Assembly: GCF_023078355.1 (NCBI RefSeq)
Contig: NZ_CP095552.1
Coordinates: 2,852,001 to 2,916,000, forward strand
Length of the DNA: 64,000 bases
Source: Gordonia hongkongensis
GTDB taxonomy: Bacteria > Actinomycetota > Actinomycetes > Mycobacteriales > Mycobacteriaceae
Reading direction: 5' to 3'
Shown: positions 62,489 to 64,000 of the stretch, piece after piece
Layout of the letters: each line of letters starts with the position of its first letter
Position numbering within the stretch: position 1 is the stretch's first letter
Translations under genes and position numbers: made by a program
Notes under the pieces: generated by a model
Told to the model about the DNA's origin: nothing
The model's input: the letters and a program-made list of their open reading frames with translations, nothing else
The model's database searches: none

Positions 62489-63139
62489 ATGTCAGCCAAC
62501 CACTCATGTCGAGCAGCCATCTCTTTCGCTGCCGCGGTGGCCGTCCTCGGCCTCGCCGGGTGCGGCCAGACGGAGGTCAACCAGGGCATCCCGCCCACCG
62601 AGCCCGCGACCGCAACTTCCACCGTTGAGGCTGACTCAGTGACCGACACCACCGACCTGCGCAATCTCATGGCAAACTCCACCCACGTCTTCACCGGGCG
62701 TGTGGAGTCTGGCGCCGGCACTAAAGCTCTGAGCCCGATTCCCGAGACCCAGTACAGCGTGCTCACCGCCACCTCGCTCAAAGGTGAGGTCCCCCTGAGC
62801 GTGACCGTCAACCAGCAGGGCGGCACCAAAGACGGCGTCTACATTTCCGTCGACGGTGACGGTCCACTCAAGGTCGGGCAGTGGTACTTGTTCGCGACTC
62901 GCTTCCTCAAGTCCGAACAGTGGTACACCGTCGTGCCCGTATATGGCCACAAGCCCATCACCGAGCAGCAGGCACGCGATAGGACATCCGCGCCATTAGC
63001 GGCCGCGGATTCCGCCCTGCGCGCCAATCCGCAGAACACGCTCGCCCCGCCCGACCCGCCCAGTCCGTCGCTGACGTTCCCCATCCCACAACCAGGCGAC
63101 CAGAACCCGCTGCCCCCCTCGACACCGCGACCACGCTGA
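62489..63139 (+). CDS. Putative lipoprotein
   Basis: 216 residues from the ATG at 62489; ATG at 62477 would add four. Signal peptide with SFAAAVAVLGLAGC (lipobox LAGC). The mature part has THVFTGRVESGAG, TATSLKGEVPLSVTVNQQGG and KVGQWYLFATRF, a small beta-fold resembling domains that react to bound ligands in other actinobacterial lipoproteins. Pro-rich tail. No named family assigned. Confidence 0.7.
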   Translation: MSANHSCRAAISFAAAVAVLGLAGCGQTEVNQGIPPTEPATATSTVEADSVTDTTDLRNLMANSTHVFTGRVESGAGTKALSPIPETQYSVLTATSLKGEVPLSVTVNQQGGTKDGVYISVDGDGPLKVGQWYLFATRFLKSEQWYTVVPVYGHKPITEQQARDRTSAPLAAADSALRANPQNTLAPPDPPSPSLTFPIPQPGDQNPLPPSTPRPR

Positions 63140-63189
63140 AACGGCTGACCATGTCGAGTCGTCCCGCCTAAACCGCCCCGGAACAGGCC

Positions 63190-63684
63190 ATGACGCACCG
63201 TTACGCGAGCACTTGGCTATTCCACCGCCCGTGGCAGTGCCTACGATCGACGGGGTGCCTGCGCCATATCCGCGAGGTGTGTACCCGCCGCTTCCCGGTG
63301 GTCGGCCAGACCTTATGTCAGCGTCCCGCCCAGGTGAAATGCGGAGTGCTCGAGACGCCCGAGTGGCGGATCACGCCGAACCACGAAGGCGAACGGGTCA
63401 ACTCCCAACGCTGGATGGACGGCGACTTCGGTGGCCCGCTCGGCATCATCGAGAACGAACTCCGCCCCCGCGTCTACCCGTCGTACCTGCGCAACGACTG
63501 GGCCAAGGACTGGGGCATGCTCCAGAGCCTGACCCCGATACTCCCGAAGACCGACGCCGAACTGACCATCACCACCGACACCCAGAACGGGAACTGGACA
63601 CCGGGACCCATGCGCGCTGCCACGAACGGACGTCTGCTTCTTAGCCCACACATCACAGACCGGCCACCTCGCGCCTCGTCGTAG
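63190..63684 (+). CDS. Hypothetical protein
   Basis: 164 residues as read from the ATG; the first 48 look non-coding (Cys/Arg-rich), and a GTG at 63334 may be the true start. The remaining part reads as a soluble protein: ITPNHEGERVNSQRWMDGDF, YPSYLRNDWAKDWGMLQSLT and AELTITTDTQNGNWTPGP. No family recognised. Confidence 0.4.
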   Translation: MTHRYASTWLFHRPWQCLRSTGCLRHIREVCTRRFPVVGQTLCQRPAQVKCGVLETPEWRITPNHEGERVNSQRWMDGDFGGPLGIIENELRPRVYPSYLRNDWAKDWGMLQSLTPILPKTDAELTITTDTQNGNWTPGPMRAATNGRLLLSPHITDRPPRASS

Positions 63685-63888
63685 CTCAGCTTCGTCACGG
63701 CCCTTCGATCCACCATCCCTGAGGTCAGGCCCCACATGTAGTAGCTGACACCGATTGTGACCCCAAGATCAGCGTGTCTTGAAGGAAATGAACAGCAGAT
63801 TCGAGATACTGGCAGTACTTACAGGAAGGAATGGCCATGACCAACAAGCGGATCGTTCAGCAGCGTGAGGGACTGTCGTGAGAACGGT

Positions 63889-64000
63889 GTAAGTGGCCTT
63901 ACCGCCCTCGGTGTGTCGGGGGCAGGAAGGTCGCATCATGACCGACACTCTGGTGGCTGTGGAGCCATCTGATGAACACGATGACGGGATCGTCGAGGTG
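63889..64000 (+). mobile_element. Start of a probable IS256-family element (runs off window)
   Basis: GAGAACGGTGTAAGTGGCC near 63889 resembles the terminal repeat of actinobacterial IS256 elements. After GGCAGGAAGG an ATG at 63939 opens a frame beginning TDTLVAVEPSDEHDDGIVEV, typical of transposase N-termini. Only 21 codons are visible. A short ORF just before it (63838) ends in the same area and may be a gene cut by the insertion. Confidence 0.5.

Noticed and set aside
63296..63323. TTATGTCAGCG near 63313 as a XerD-type arm
   Set aside because: No XerC-type arm lies at the required distance; a chance match.
1..64000. CRISPR arrays, tRNA or rRNA genes, plasmid replication or relaxase genes
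   Set aside because: No regularly spaced repeats, tRNA-like folds or Rep/relaxase motifs were recognised by eye; plasmid origin therefore rests on context only.

Overview
The window reads as accessory DNA, most likely part of a large plasmid (or an integrated element), from a mycolic-acid-containing actinobacterium of the order Mycobacteriales (Gordonia, Rhodococcus, Williamsia or Mycobacterium-like). The reasons are high G+C, many GTG starts and leaderless promoters, an MmpL-type transporter, Lsr2- and EspR-like proteins, CmtR-type metal sensors, a SigK-like sigma factor, and the density of insertion sequences and toxin-antitoxin genes. No rRNA, tRNA, CRISPR or replication gene was recognised.

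Region by region. 1-6.1 kb: an MmpL fragment, then a Cd/Pb-type resistance operon (CmtR-like sensor, P1B ATPase, LspA, DHA2 MFS pump, CadD-like transporter). 6.2-8.9 kb: an M23 peptidase gene cut by an IS1380-type element. 9.0-14.7 kb: a defence-like block (PIN-like protein, AbiEii/AbiEi, a divergent C5 DNA methyltransferase) with small regulators. 14.9-20.1 kb: small membrane and regulatory proteins of plasmid type. 20.2-46.3 kb: a 26-kb island for copper, cadmium and zinc, extracytoplasmic thiol chemistry, cytochrome oxidase, lipoprotein maturation and cell-wall enzymes (CmtR, DUF3703, DUF5134, CopD-CtaG, CopA, BlaI, M56 protease, CtaD, two M23 peptidases, TlpA, CcdA, CDF, VKOR, DsbA, Lnt, a second P1B ATPase with ArsR, L,D-transpeptidase, ResB, DUF4229, EEP enzyme). 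46.4-61.7 kb: sigma-factor signalling (two RsbW-like/STAS pairs, PAS-ANTAR, SigK), Lsr2, TetR and EspR-like regulators, broken up by IS3, IS1182 and IS21 elements. 61-64 kb: a Phd/RelE pair, a lipoprotein, hypothetical genes and the start of an IS256-like element.

Two large-scale patterns stand out. First, three 28-bp sites resembling XerC/XerD dif sites (20128-20155, 46344-46371, 61715-61742) lie in one orientation. Two of them bracket the 26-kb island and the third borders the toxin-antitoxin pair. This is the layout of mobile pdif modules. Second, a 15-bp dyad ACTA-N7-TAGT occurs ten times, plus one degenerate copy, almost only in promoters of that island, including the divergent copA/blaI promoter. 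This suggests that one BlaI/CopY-family repressor controls copper export, oxidase assembly, thiol-disulfide enzymes, lipoprotein acylation and peptidoglycan enzymes as a single regulon.

Several genes (VKOR, resB, TetR, IS3 orfA, istB) carry frameshifts. Three are explained by loss of one C in a C-run, so sequencing error must be excluded before they are called pseudogenes.
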